From Novipirellula artificiosorum (GTDB taxonomy: Bacteria; Planctomycetota; Planctomycetia; Pirellulales; Pirellulaceae), in contig NZ_SJPV01000013.1 in the NCBI RefSeq assembly GCF_007860135.1, positions 1-64,000 of the forward strand: DNA of 64,000 nt, given 5' to 3'. Position numbers and translations under genes: made by a program. Below, piece after piece: positions 1-8,470 of this stretch (within the stretch, counting starts at the first letter, position 1; each line of letters starts with the position of its first letter). The notes beneath the pieces are model-generated. The model ran no database searches. It worked only from the letters and a program-made list of their open reading frames with translations, and was not told where the DNA came from.

Positions 1-210
1 ACTTGGGCCATCAGAGCTCGGATAGAAGAATGGGGAACCGGATCGTTTAAACGCAAACTCAATCAACAACCACCCCAACACAACAGTCACTTGACAGCAG
101 CAAACATTTCATAGAAGTGGACGAGGCCACGAGTCCTGCAACATGGGACTCGTGGCCTCGTCCACTACCAAAGTCGTCACTTGTTGTTCACGCGATGCTA
201 ACGAGACAGT
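1..210. repeat. Direct repeat DR1, copy 1 (truncated by window start)
   Basis: This stretch recurs at 2266-2475 at a constant offset of 2265 bases. Over the first 200 bases I count only two substitutions. It contains a palindrome at 117-165 whose 20-base arms start GTGGACGAGGCC, and it ends with CACGCGATGCTA. The same palindrome and end sequence recur at 26834-26947. The repeat may begin upstream of the window. Confidence 0.9.
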
Positions 211-370
211 GACAATTTAACCTGATGTAGTGGATCTCGGATTCTCCCTTGGCGCATTGAAGTGGAACCCAATATTTGGACCACGAGCGCGCTCGGCTGA
301 GGCAGAAAGAGCGAAACGGTGCGGGGCGATGTGAGCCGTCAAGACGTCGCCGTTAACCGAGAAGAGAGTT

Positions 371-814
371 TCACTTGCGGCTGGCTGACACATCGACCGC
401 TACGCGAGGGCGACGTGTGCGTGTGACCGCACCGATGCCGAGAAGGCCACAGAAGACAAAGAAGGACGAAGGCTCGGGGACTGCGGTGATCGAAAGATTG
501 TTCAGCGCGAACTCATCCCGGGAACCAGTACCTCCCGCATCATCTCCAAGAACCCGAATATAGAAGACACCATTATCGGGAAGCCCGGTTCCAAGCGGGA
601 TCAAGCCGCCCACGGTCTCTGATTTCCAAGTTGGCGAAGTATCCGCTAACGCCGGGGAGGTCAAGACGTCGAAGGTATCGTAGTTAATGTCATCAAACGA
701 GCCTTGGAAGAACCATTGGGATGATCGATCGGCATCGTTAAAAATCATGGCTTCAGCCATGACGTTCAAGAACAACAGCGGGGAACCAGTCATGTTGACA
801 CCCTTGATGGTCAA
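371..814 (-). pseudogene. PEP-CTERM anchored secreted protein, 5'-truncated
   Basis: The C-terminus has a classical PEP-CTERM sorting signal: VPEPSS, then a hydrophobic stretch (FFVFCGLLGIGAV), then basic residues (TRTRRPR). Such tails are recognised and processed by exosortases, and an exosortase is encoded about 2 kb away. The open frame starts at a TTG at 814. In-frame codons continue upstream only to a TAG nine codons earlier, with residues (FGDDFTPGAL) that look like mid-domain beta-sandwich sequence, not a signal peptide. About 100 or more N-terminal residues and the signal peptide seem to be missing. I therefore call a 5'-truncated remnant. A short cytoplasmic product is possible but would not reach the exosortase. 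Confidence 0.75.
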
Positions 815-1339
815 CGCACCCGGAGTGAAATCGTCTCCAAACTAATCGTTTTCCCTGTTTAACCTAATCGATCGTGATTGCCCATGCAATCTTGTTTACC
901 GGTAAATTTTCGCTCTCCATCGTCGGCATCAAATCTCATAACGTGAGACGGTGCGGGAAACCCCAAAGCTTCGATCCGTAAGCAACGGACTTTCAATCAT
1001 CCAGCCCCCTCCCTTTCAGGCGTTGTCCGGCTTTTGAGTCGTTGGAATACGAGGCTTTAGGCCTGGACGCCGCAGGCCGGTCGATCGGCCTCGAATGTCG
1101 CCGTTGTGTCGCTTCGACCACGAAGACGGTCACCGCGATCTTGAGCGAGAATGATTACCCCAAATAGTAGACGCGAGAGCGGTAGTGCGTCGAGTGAACT
1201 TCGGTGTGAAAGCAAGGGTGACGAATTATGGACTTTCGAGACAGGCCTGTATTCGCTAAGCTCCCCACCGAAGAATGGAGGCAAACTTCGCTTCCGATGG
1301 GATATTGGATGGATGCGAGACTGGAGCGTTGGAACAGCA
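815..1339. other. Non-coding stretch between PEP-CTERM remnant and FKBP gene
   Basis: I see no convincing gene here. Open frames on both strands overlap the FKBP leader region and lack recognisable motifs. The FKBP frame is open upstream to 1151, but that extension looks like upstream sequence rather than protein. Confidence 0.5.
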
Positions 1340-1906
1340 ATGATGAATGGGTTGCCGTGGTGTCTATTGAGCCTCGTATTGCTGGTTCCGGGGTGTCGCT
1401 CGACTGCAAAACCCAGTCCGAACACTTCTTCGGAGCTACCATCCCCAGAGCTGGTTACCTCGGAGTTGGCAAAATCGGATGCCACAACAGCGGGATGGAA
1501 ATCAATCACGTTTGTCGACAGGCCTGAACTTCAAGCTGGAACGGGTGCAATGGATGCGGATGCCGCGACAGAGTTCTCGGCAACCGATTCAGGACTGAAG
1601 TATCGGATTCTAAGAAATTCCGATGGCAAGAAACCGACGGCCGCCAGCACGGTGACCGTCAACTATCGCGGCTGGCTGAATAGTGGAAAAGTGTTCGACA
1701 GCTCCTATGAGCGAGGTGAACCGACAACCTTTCCTTTGCGAAATGTCATCGCGGGTTGGACGGAAGGAATGCAACTCGTTGGTGAGGGGGGAATGATTGA
1801 ATTGTGGGTGCCTTCAAAGCTCGGCTACGGCGAACGCGGATCCCCAGGTTCCATTCCTGCTCACTCGCACCTTCACTTCATCGTCGAACTCGTGAATGTC
1901 GACTAA
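1340..1906 (+). CDS. FKBP-type peptidyl-prolyl cis-trans isomerase, lipoprotein
   Basis: The predicted protein of 188 residues begins with a lipoprotein signal (MMNGLPWCLLSLVLLVPGC), with the lipobox cysteine at residue 19. It should therefore be exported and lipid-anchored. The last ~110 residues form an FKBP domain with the usual landmarks: SGLKYRILR, VTVNYRGWL, GKVFDSSYERGEP, VIAGWTEGMQLVGEGG, the IELWVPSKLGYGERG segment and HLHFIVELV. FKBP domains isomerise Xaa-Pro bonds and often assist folding of exported proteins. The frame is open to 1151; I prefer 1340 because it places the signal peptide at the N-terminus, and 1313 is a second possible ATG. The gene lies alone between the two DR1 repeats. 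Confidence 0.88.
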   Translation: MMNGLPWCLLSLVLLVPGCRSTAKPSPNTSSELPSPELVTSELAKSDATTAGWKSITFVDRPELQAGTGAMDADAATEFSATDSGLKYRILRNSDGKKPTAASTVTVNYRGWLNSGKVFDSSYERGEPTTFPLRNVIAGWTEGMQLVGEGGMIELWVPSKLGYGERGSPGSIPAHSHLHFIVELVNVD

Positions 1907-1939
1907 CGCTTCATCCACACCAGGAATTGGGGTTGGGCC

Positions 1940-2006
1940 GTAGCGGAAGTCGTCAAGACTTTCGGTGATTCCGGGGACGGCCGAAACTCTTGGCGACTTT
2001 CACTAC
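1940..2006. repeat. Palindromic repeat, GTAGCGGAAGTCGTCAAGA family, copy 1
   Basis: Imperfect inverted repeat beginning GTAGCGGAAGTCGTCAAGAC and ending GGCGACTTTCACTAC, just after the FKBP stop. The same family occurs at 48032-48096 and 48949-49007. It is probably a REP-like or MITE element and could act as an mRNA 3' hairpin. Confidence 0.8.
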
Positions 2007-2265
2007 CCCAAAAGCAAGACGGGATGATGCGCTAGCACATTCTCCCAGCTAGCGATATCGGTAACGCAAGCGGGAAACTCGCGCCACTTCTTCTTGCGTT
2101 CCTCGCGGCCTGAGTACTTCAAACAACCCCTCCCGCTCGGGCTCGTTGTACCACATAACTCCTGCGTTTTGCATGCATTGACGGGTTGGTTTTGTGTGCA
2201 ACTCCACTGGACTTTTTGCTGGACGCCGCGAATTATCCTCAATTGAGGATCCGCGTTGGTGCTGC

Positions 2266-2475
2266 ACTTGGGCCATCAGAGCTCGGATAGAAGAATGGGG
2301 AACCGGATCGTTTAAACGCAAACTCAATCAACAACCACCCCAACACAACAGTCACTTGACAGCAGCAAACATTTCATAGAAGTGGACGAGGCCACGAGTC
2401 CTGCAACACGGGACTCGTGGCCTCGTCCACTACCAAAGTCGTCACTCGTTGTTCACGCGATGCTAAGCTGGACAG
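2266..2475. repeat. Direct repeat DR1, copy 2
   Basis: Near-identical to window positions 1-210, with two differences in the first 200 bases. The palindromic core is at 2382-2430. The two copies bracket a 2.27-kb segment carrying the PEP-CTERM remnant and the FKBP gene. Confidence 0.9.
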
Positions 2476-2596
2476 TGCCACGTTATGAGCGGCAAGGCGC
2501 TAGCCGCCGGTTAGGACAATGAAATACCGGCGGCTAGCGTCTCGCCGCTCAGTCCGAGATTGACTCGGAAAATTACAGTAAATCGCCCAAGAAGTG
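2470..2596. repeat. GGACAGCGCCACTTT-type terminal-inverted-repeat element (TIR-C), uninterrupted copy
   Basis: The left end GGACAGTGCCACG and the interior (GAGCGGCAAGGCGCTAGCCG, then a palindrome containing CCGCCGGTTAGGACAATGAA) match the element at 37484-37721, whose right end is the inverse AAAGTGGCGCTGTCC. Here the right end has decayed. The CTAG at 2500-2503 is the empty counterpart of the site where a 98-bp element sits in the 37-kb copy. Confidence 0.82.
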
Positions 2597-2702
2597 TCGG
2601 CTAAAGCCTGGACTGCAACTTATGCTGTAAACTTAGATTGGTGTGGTACGCTGAAGCGTGACCTCCACCTACTTCAACACTCCAACCCTTCCTTCGACTG
2701 CG

Positions 2703-4736
2703 ATGAGTAGCACGATTTCTGAATCCACTTCGGCTGACGTTTCCCAATCGGACACAGATGCGGGACTTTGGTCCGTTTGGGTCTGGTTCTGGGGTGGGCT
2801 TGCCTTGATTTCGATCCCCATGCTGATCCCCTACTTCATTGGCATGTGGCGACTGGAGCACTACCAGTTTTTTCCGTTTGCGATGTTGGCGGTTGGTGTT
2901 TTGGCGTATACACGGATGGACCGGGAATCACCGATTTGCGGACCTCGCAACACGGCCGTTTGGATCACGGTTGCCGTGGCGGTTTTCTTGATTCTGTTCA
3001 GCCTGCTGACGAGTTCCACTTGGCTCGGCGCGGTTGGATTTGTGATGATCGGGGCCGCCTTTTTCTGGTCCCAATCGGGTGAAAACGATGCCACGTTGCT
3101 GGGCCTTTCGATCCCGCTTTTGATGTTGGTCCGGTTGCCGGTCGGACTTGATCAATTGTTGGTGACCCGTTTACAGGGCATGACCACACGGATGGCCAGT
3201 GTTTTGTTGGACGTCGTTGGCGTGACGCATGCCGTCCAGGGAAACGTGATTCAATTGGCCGATCGCGAGTTGTTTGTTGCGGAGGCTTGCAGCGGCATCC
3301 AATCGGTCTTTACACTGGCTTTCTTGGCTACGGTGATTGTTGCCTACTATCGTCGTCGCTTGTGGCTGACGCCGCTCTACTTGTTGATCGCCGTGATTTT
3401 GGCAATCGCGGGTAACGTGATTCGTGTGACGACGGTGGCGGTAGCCGAGTTCTTTTGGGGAATCGATTTGGCTAGCGGCTTCAGCCATGACGTGATCGGC
3501 TATGCCGCATTGGTAATTGCTGGCTTGATGCTTTTGTCATTCGACCGACTGGTCGTTTTCTTCCTCCATCCCGCTTCGATTTTGGGTGACGATATGTCGT
3601 CGAACCCGATTCTGAGTGTTTGGGATTACTTTGTTGCGGACACCGATTCGCGAGTGGACTATTCGCGTGGTGCCTACGTCCGCGATGACGATGTCCGGCC
3701 GATGAAGGCGACACCGGAATCAAGTTGGATTGGACGAAAGAAAGTCGAATCGCTACTCAGCAACCGTACCGTATTGGCCTCGTGCATCGCGGTCGTTGTG
3801 CTTGTTTTGGTCGGAGCGTCGATCCAGGCGTCCCGTGCGAGTATTGAAACGCCGATGGCCAGTTTGCTGAAAGAGCACGTGATTTACCAACCAGAACCGA
3901 CGATGTTGAGTGGCAAAATTGGCGACTTGGATTTTTACGAACACCGAGCCGTCCGTGGCGGATCCGACCCGCGACTGGGGCAAAACTCAGATGTTTGGAC
4001 CTGTAAGTTCAACGAATTGGATGGCCAGTTTGTTGTCAGCCAAACCTACAGCGGATGGCATGAATTGTGTATTTGCTACGAGGGTATGGAATGGCAATTG
4101 GTTGATCGCGAAGTGGTCGCTCCGCTGAAGACGCTTGAGGAAGAGGAGGCGGAAGCCGCGGCGCTGCTCGCCACGGTTGGAGCCGGCAATTCAAGGGCAA
4201 AAACCAAGAAGGATGACGACTCCACTTCTGAGGAAACAGAATTGTTGGATCTGAATGAGAGTGTGGATGAGAATGCCACGGATGAGGAGTCGTATGTGAC
4301 GGCAAAGTTCAAACGGAGTGATGGTAGCTACGGTTACTTGATTTTTGGAGCGGTTTTTGAGGATGGTTCGATTTGTGCCGCTCCTTCGAATTTGGGGGCC
4401 TACGGATCACGGTTCCTCAGTCGCTTGGACTTGTATGGTGTTGTTGATCAACAGGACTTGGTGATGGTCCAGCTTTGGTATGCTGCCCGCGGAAAGCTAT
4501 CCCGCAAGGAGCTGGAGGGATTGCAGCGAGGTTTCCAAATGGCGCGGCACAACGTCGCCAAGGCGATTCGCGAGCAGGATCCAAGTTTGATTCCGGCGGT
4601 GATGAAGAATTCGGAGGTCACCTCGTTGAAGGGAAGCAATGTCGAATTGAACGAGGTCGATTCAGAAATCGCGCCGATTGATATCGATTCGCTCGAAGTC
4701 AATCCAGCTCAGCAGGCAGACGGGGAGAAAGAATAA
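2703..4736 (+). CDS. Exosortase, XrtU-like, with soluble C-terminal domain
   Basis: This multi-pass membrane protein has all three exosortase catalytic signatures. Numbered from the alternative GTG start at 2658, they are the cysteine in EACSGIQS (Cys211), the arginine in GNVIRV (Arg256) and the histidine in GFSHDVIGY (His277). Exosortases cleave PEP-CTERM-type sorting tails at the membrane and hand the protein to surface or exopolysaccharide assembly. After the membrane domain (residues ~40-300) another membrane segment near 370-390 is followed by ~300 residues of soluble, partly acidic sequence. That long tail is what I associate with planctomycete XrtU; the subtype is from memory. The frame opens at GTG 2658, and ATG 2703 is preferred weakly because neither start has a clear ribosome-binding site. 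The stop overlaps the next gene as TAATG, indicating translational coupling. Confidence 0.85.
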   Translation: MSSTISESTSADVSQSDTDAGLWSVWVWFWGGLALISIPMLIPYFIGMWRLEHYQFFPFAMLAVGVLAYTRMDRESPICGPRNTAVWITVAVAVFLILFSLLTSSTWLGAVGFVMIGAAFFWSQSGENDATLLGLSIPLLMLVRLPVGLDQLLVTRLQGMTTRMASVLLDVVGVTHAVQGNVIQLADRELFVAEACSGIQSVFTLAFLATVIVAYYRRRLWLTPLYLLIAVILAIAGNVIRVTTVAVAEFFWGIDLASGFSHDVIGYAALVIAGLMLLSFDRLVVFFLHPASILGDDMSSNPILSVWDYFVADTDSRVDYSRGAYVRDDDVRPMKATPESSWIGRKKVESLLSNRTVLASCIAVVVLVLVGASIQASRASIETPMASLLKEHVIYQPEPTMLSGKIGDLDFYEHRAVRGGSDPRLGQNSDVWTCKFNELDGQFVVSQTYSGWHELCICYEGMEWQLVDREVVAPLKTLEEEEAEAAALLATVGAGNSRAKTKKDDDSTSEETELLDLNESVDENATDEESYVTAKFKRSDGSYGYLIFGAVFEDGSICAAPSNLGAYGSRFLSRLDLYGVVDQQDLVMVQLWYAARGKLSRKELEGLQRGFQMARHNVAKAIREQDPSLIPAVMKNSEVTSLKGSNVELNEVDSEIAPIDIDSLEVNPAQQADGEKE

Positions 4737-6250
4737 TGAACGTGCTACACTACCTGAGCCCGCTTCGCTGGGCACGCTGGATGACACAGTTTATACAGGC
4801 TTGGAGCGTTTCGATTCCGTGGCAGTATGCCCCGCAAGCGATCCCCGCACTGCTATTGCTGGTCGTGTTGTTTGTCACCGGCATGGTCGCCTATTCGGAC
4901 GCAACCAGCTGGCGAAGTTCGTTGATGGGGCGCCAGTTCAAGACGGCATGGGAAGTCGATGATTTTGCCACGGCCGAGTTGGTCCTTCGGCGGCAACTGA
5001 AAGAGCGTCCCGAAGACACTGAGTTGATGTTTCGATTGGGATTGGCACGAGACGCACAGGACGAACGAGAGGAAGCATCGCAAATCATGCGTCGCTTGGT
5101 GGTCACGCGGCGCAATACCAAAGCGGCACGATGGCTGCTGCAGAATGTCTACCTTGGTGGCAAATGGTCGGATCTCGACACGCAGCAACAGGCCGAGCTT
5201 GGTCGCATTTTAAAATTGGTTCACGAGGAATCGCCGAAGGACATGCAGATCACCAACCTGTACGCGAACTTCTTGCTCGCCAACGAACGGATGGAGGCGG
5301 CGATCCCGTTGTTGGCTGAGTTGGCGTCGGTACAACCGATGCAAGGTTTGCGGGCCGCGGCGATCTCACGGCAATTAGGGCAAGAGGGGCAGGCCGAGCG
5401 TTTGGCGGAAAAAACGCTTGAGTTGGTCAGCAATTTGTCGGCCGAAGAGCCCACCAACGCATCCATTTCGTTGGCGGTGGCACAGTGCCAGATCTTTCTG
5501 AACCGGCATCGGGACGCGGTCCAAACCGTCAATCTTGCGATGAGCCGAGCGAAAACGCCCGAGGATCTAAGAACGCTAAAGGGGGCGATGGGCGATGCCA
5601 TTGTCGCCTATTTGCTGTATCGTGAGGCGAATCCAACCAAGGATGAAAAGCAAGACGAGCTTCGTTCGTTGCAACAGTTGCAACTGGCCCTTCAGCATGC
5701 GCCGAACAACCCTCGAGTGTTATCGCTTGTTGTCGACCGTGTGTTGGCAGTGGCAAATGAGGATGATGAACAGATTCGGAAGGTTCGAAATGCGTTGATA
5801 AGCGGCGCGTCGCCAGGCATCGGCCATTTTATCGAGGGCACTTCGGCACTGGTCAAAGGCGATAACGAATCGGGCGAGCGGCATTTAAAATTGGCCGCTG
5901 AGATGCTGCCCAACAGTGGCGCGATCTTGAACAATCTAGCGGTTGCCATCGCCACACGCGAAGGAAGCGACTTGGAGCAAGCGCTGAAGATCTCTGAATC
6001 GGCGATCGAACAAACGAAAGACCCGTCACCCCATTTTTACGAAACACGCGGCCAGATCTTGGCGAAGCTGGAGCGATACACCAAAGCGATTCCCGATTTA
6101 GAGCGTGCACTTGCGGTCGACGTTCTGGCGCTCGGAGCACACAAAGCACTTGCCACGTGTTACGACGCAATCGATGAGAAAGAGATTGCAGATCAGCACC
6201 GACAAGCCGCAGCAGATCGAGAAGAGGCTGATCGGAAGAAGAAGGAGTGA
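4736..6250 (+). CDS. Membrane-anchored TPR protein coupled to the exosortase
   Basis: Protein of 504 residues with one N-terminal membrane segment (around residues 38-53, ALLLLVVLFVTGMVAY), followed by a long helical region of tetratricopeptide repeats. Recognisable repeats include ELMFRLGLARDAQDEREEAS, PNSGAILNNLAVAIATREG and PHFYETRGQILAKLERYTKA. TPR arrays bind proteins and would project from the membrane here. Its ATG overlaps the exosortase stop by one base, so the two are almost certainly one operon. That arrangement suggests a scaffold or substrate-presentation role for the exosortase, which is inference. The C-terminus is highly charged (EEADRKKKE). Confidence 0.85.
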   Translation: MNVLHYLSPLRWARWMTQFIQAWSVSIPWQYAPQAIPALLLLVVLFVTGMVAYSDATSWRSSLMGRQFKTAWEVDDFATAELVLRRQLKERPEDTELMFRLGLARDAQDEREEASQIMRRLVVTRRNTKAARWLLQNVYLGGKWSDLDTQQQAELGRILKLVHEESPKDMQITNLYANFLLANERMEAAIPLLAELASVQPMQGLRAAAISRQLGQEGQAERLAEKTLELVSNLSAEEPTNASISLAVAQCQIFLNRHRDAVQTVNLAMSRAKTPEDLRTLKGAMGDAIVAYLLYREANPTKDEKQDELRSLQQLQLALQHAPNNPRVLSLVVDRVLAVANEDDEQIRKVRNALISGASPGIGHFIEGTSALVKGDNESGERHLKLAAEMLPNSGAILNNLAVAIATREGSDLEQALKISESAIEQTKDPSPHFYETRGQILAKLERYTKAIPDLERALAVDVLALGAHKALATCYDAIDEKEIADQHRQAAADREEADRKKKE

Positions 6251-6251
6251 T

Positions 6252-6450
6252 GCGCTGGAGTTCAGGCTTTAGCCGCAAGAGACAGATCACAGAAGACAGA
6301 TCACAGACAACAGCAAGACAAGATCGCCTGAAGGCTCTAACTCCAACGTGCGCAGGAGTTCAGGCTTTAGCCGCAAGAGTCAGATGTCAGAAGACAGCAA
6401 GACAAGATCGCCTGAAGGCTATAACTCCAACGTGCGCTGGAGTTCAGGCT
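6252..6450. repeat. Tandem repeat downstream of the TPR gene
   Basis: Two units (6252-6349 and 6350-6433) and a third partial unit start at GCG(C)(T/A)GGAGTTCAGGCTTTAG. They share the block AACAGCAAGACAAGATCGCC. The third unit is interrupted after CTTTAG by the 98-bp element at 6455-6552. Confidence 0.85.
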
Positions 6451-6454
6451 TTAG

Positions 6455-6552
6455 AGCCTTTCCATAGAACACGTAGGTCCGGTTCCCACCGGACTGCCTC
6501 GATTCGGCCGGTAGGAACCGGCCCTACATCCTATGTCAATTTTTGAAATGCT
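6455..6552 (-). mobile_element. 98-bp miniature inverted-repeat element (MITE-98), copy 1
   Basis: The element starts AGCCTTTC and ends GAAATGCT, an 8-base imperfect terminal inverted repeat. It is flanked by the direct repeat TTAG (6451-6454 and 6553-6556). The interior has two hairpins built from GTAGGTCCGGTTCCCACCGG and GCCGGTAGGAACCGGCCCTA. It is the reverse complement of the element at 37518-37615, which is also exactly 98 bp and flanked by CTAG. It has no coding capacity, so a transposase elsewhere would have to mobilise it. Confidence 0.85.
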
Positions 6553-6594
6553 TTAGCCGAAGAACCTGCCCCCCCTGCAAAACGAGATCCGACC

Positions 6595-6987
6595 GTGCGC
6601 GAACATTCCATTGAACTTCGTGTTCGCTACGATGAAGTTGATCCGATGGGGTTCGTCCATCATTCGAACTATCTTCGCTTCTTCGAGATCGGGCGGACGG
6701 AGTTACTGCGAGCTTGTGGCGGTTGCTACCGCGACATGGAATCGGCGGGCCAATTGGTCGTCGTCGTTCGCGTCGATTGCCGCTACCGTAAACCGGCCAT
6801 GTATGACGATGTGATCACGGTTCAAACCCGAATTGCAAAAGTCACGGCGGCAAAAATCATTCACGAGTACCGTATCACTCGAGGCGCGGAAACGCTGGTC
6901 GATGCAACGGTCACGTTGGCTGTGATCGATCGCGAGGGAAGACTGCAGCGAGTGCCGGAGGCGCTGCTTGATCGGTATGGCGATTGA
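6595..6987 (+). CDS. Acyl-CoA thioesterase, YbgC/4-hydroxybenzoyl-CoA thioesterase family
   Basis: The 130-residue single hot-dog fold protein has the family's N-terminal signature: VRYDEVDPMGFVHHSNYLRF, with the catalytic aspartate of YDEVD and the following HHSNY segment, then EIGRTELLRACG. These enzymes hydrolyse acyl- or aryl-CoA thioesters in the cytoplasm, and YbgC members are often linked to envelope lipid metabolism. Length is normal for the family. The start is a GTG. The gene stands between repeat elements with no operon partner, so the substrate cannot be deduced. Confidence 0.88.
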   Translation: MREHSIELRVRYDEVDPMGFVHHSNYLRFFEIGRTELLRACGGCYRDMESAGQLVVVVRVDCRYRKPAMYDDVITVQTRIAKVTAAKIIHEYRITRGAETLVDATVTLAVIDREGRLQRVPEALLDRYGD

Positions 6988-6995
6988 AAAGCTTA

Positions 6996-7128
6996 GAACC
7001 TATCCGAAAAGGGGTCTGACCCTCTCTTGGTCTGGGCGTATCGGTAGCGATTCCATTGGAAAACAACGAGTTATTGAGCAATCGAAACGTCGGTCGACAA
7101 AGGGTCAGACCCCTTTTCGGATAGGTTC
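6996..7128. mobile_element. 133-bp MITE with long terminal inverted repeats and TTA target duplication
   Basis: The left end GAACCTATCCGAAAAGGGGT and its exact inverse at the right end form terminal inverted repeats of about 28 bases (GAACC...GACCCT). The element is flanked by TTA on both sides (6993-6995 and 7129-7131). The interior is unique in this window and non-coding. The left flank begins six bases after the thioesterase stop. Confidence 0.85.
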
Positions 7129-7285
7129 TTACTTGAAGTGGTGCTCTGCGATGTTCGAAGTCTCGTAGAGCGGATGCGGCTACGCCGGACCCTTCGAGAT
7201 CGCCCCATTTGTCCCTGCGGCAGATGGAGCCTGCTACACTGACTCGTTCCAACGTTGCGGGTCCCTTTCTTTGCAAAGGATGTAA

Positions 7286-8200
7286 ATGATGTTTCTTGAT
7301 GATCCCCTGCGGTATCCCGCGTCCATCCGCGTGATGGTTTTCACGACCTTACGTCGAAGGCTCCTCGCAATCGTGATCATGGTGAGTTGCATGGTCACAG
7401 CAACTTGTTGTGCGGACACCCTAAGCCTGCACGCACGCAGTCAGGTCAACACGGGAAACGCCGAGCGACCGAGTTTCGCATCCAAAACGGAAACGTTGAA
7501 CTGGGAGGCAAAGGAGACGGCAATCGTTGTCTGCGACATGTGGGACAAACATTGGTGTGCGGGTGCATCGGAACGTGTTGCCGAAATGGCACCCCACATG
7601 AACCAAGTCCTATTGCGGGCGCGAGCACAAGGCGTACTCATCGTTCATTGCCCCAGCTCGGTTGTCGACTTTTACGAAGGGACACCGATGCGAAAACTTG
7701 CCCAAGAAGCCCCACCGGTCGAAACCACTATCCCACTCAAACCGTGGTGCCACATCGATCCATCACGTGAGCCCTCGTTGCCCATTGATGATTCCGATGG
7801 CGGATGTGATTGCGATCCTGCTTGTCAGACGCGTCAAGCATGGACCCGTCAAATCGACAGCATCGAGATTCATGAAGGTGATGCGATTTGCGATGATGCC
7901 CAAGCTTACTTTTTGATGAAGCAACGTGGGATTCGCAATGTGATTGTGATGGGCGTGCATATGAACATGTGTGTGCTTGGGCGTCCTTTTTCAATTCGCC
8001 AACTCGTCTATCAGGGACAAAACGTCGTCTTCATGCGCGACCTAAGCGATACGATGTACAATCACCGCAGCAGTCCCTATGTGGATCACTTTGTTGCCAA
8101 CCGGTTGGTTACCATGCACATCGAACGGTATTGGTGTCCGACCATCACCAGCACGGACCTCACCGGCAAACCCGCATTCGGATTTAATGCAGACAAGTAA
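7286..8200 (+). CDS. Exported isochorismatase-fold cysteine hydrolase
   Basis: The isochorismatase/nicotinamidase fold is supported by the strand with the catalytic aspartate (AIVVCDMWDKHW, Asp84), the VHCPSS strand, and the nucleophile region (VIVMGVHMNMCVLGR, with Cys in MCVLG). Family members cleave amides or vinyl ethers such as nicotinamide, isochorismate or ureido acids. A basic then hydrophobic N-terminus (RRRLLAIVIMVSCMVTA) indicates export, which is common for planctomycete members. The ATG at 7286 has AAGGA six bases upstream. An inserted Cys-rich loop (GGCDCDPAC) sits mid-protein. The substrate is unknown. Confidence 0.82.
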   Translation: MMFLDDPLRYPASIRVMVFTTLRRRLLAIVIMVSCMVTATCCADTLSLHARSQVNTGNAERPSFASKTETLNWEAKETAIVVCDMWDKHWCAGASERVAEMAPHMNQVLLRARAQGVLIVHCPSSVVDFYEGTPMRKLAQEAPPVETTIPLKPWCHIDPSREPSLPIDDSDGGCDCDPACQTRQAWTRQIDSIEIHEGDAICDDAQAYFLMKQRGIRNVIVMGVHMNMCVLGRPFSIRQLVYQGQNVVFMRDLSDTMYNHRSSPYVDHFVANRLVTMHIERYWCPTITSTDLTGKPAFGFNADK

Positions 8201-8470
8201 GTGAGTCTGATCCACTCGATTTGAAAAGGTGACATCTTCAACCGGGCGTGCCCCGCTCGATTCAATTCCTCATGGACGAGTCCTCGATTACCAAGTGGAC
8301 TGGTAAAAGCACTACGCGAGTTGTTTCCGTGTTAGTAGAGCATTTTGAACAATGATGTACGCTTCAAACGTAGCCACGTTCGCCAAAACGTGGTTCACCT
8401 TCTGGCGAAGTCCACTACGTCCCAACTCGCCGTTTTAACCTTGACGGTCCACTACGTTTTGCATGAACGC
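8201..8470. repeat. Intergenic region with a REP-like palindrome
   Basis: This holds no gene. An imperfect palindrome at about 8369-8418 reads CGTAGCCACGTTCGCCAAAA ... TGGCGAAGTCCACTACG. It lies between two convergent genes and could serve as a bidirectional hairpin, but it lacks a T-tract. Confidence 0.6.

Noticed and set aside
2003..2327. Minus-strand frames of 79 and 92 residues next to DR1 copy 2
   Set aside because: They start inside the direct repeat, overlap each other in two frames and show no recognisable domain.
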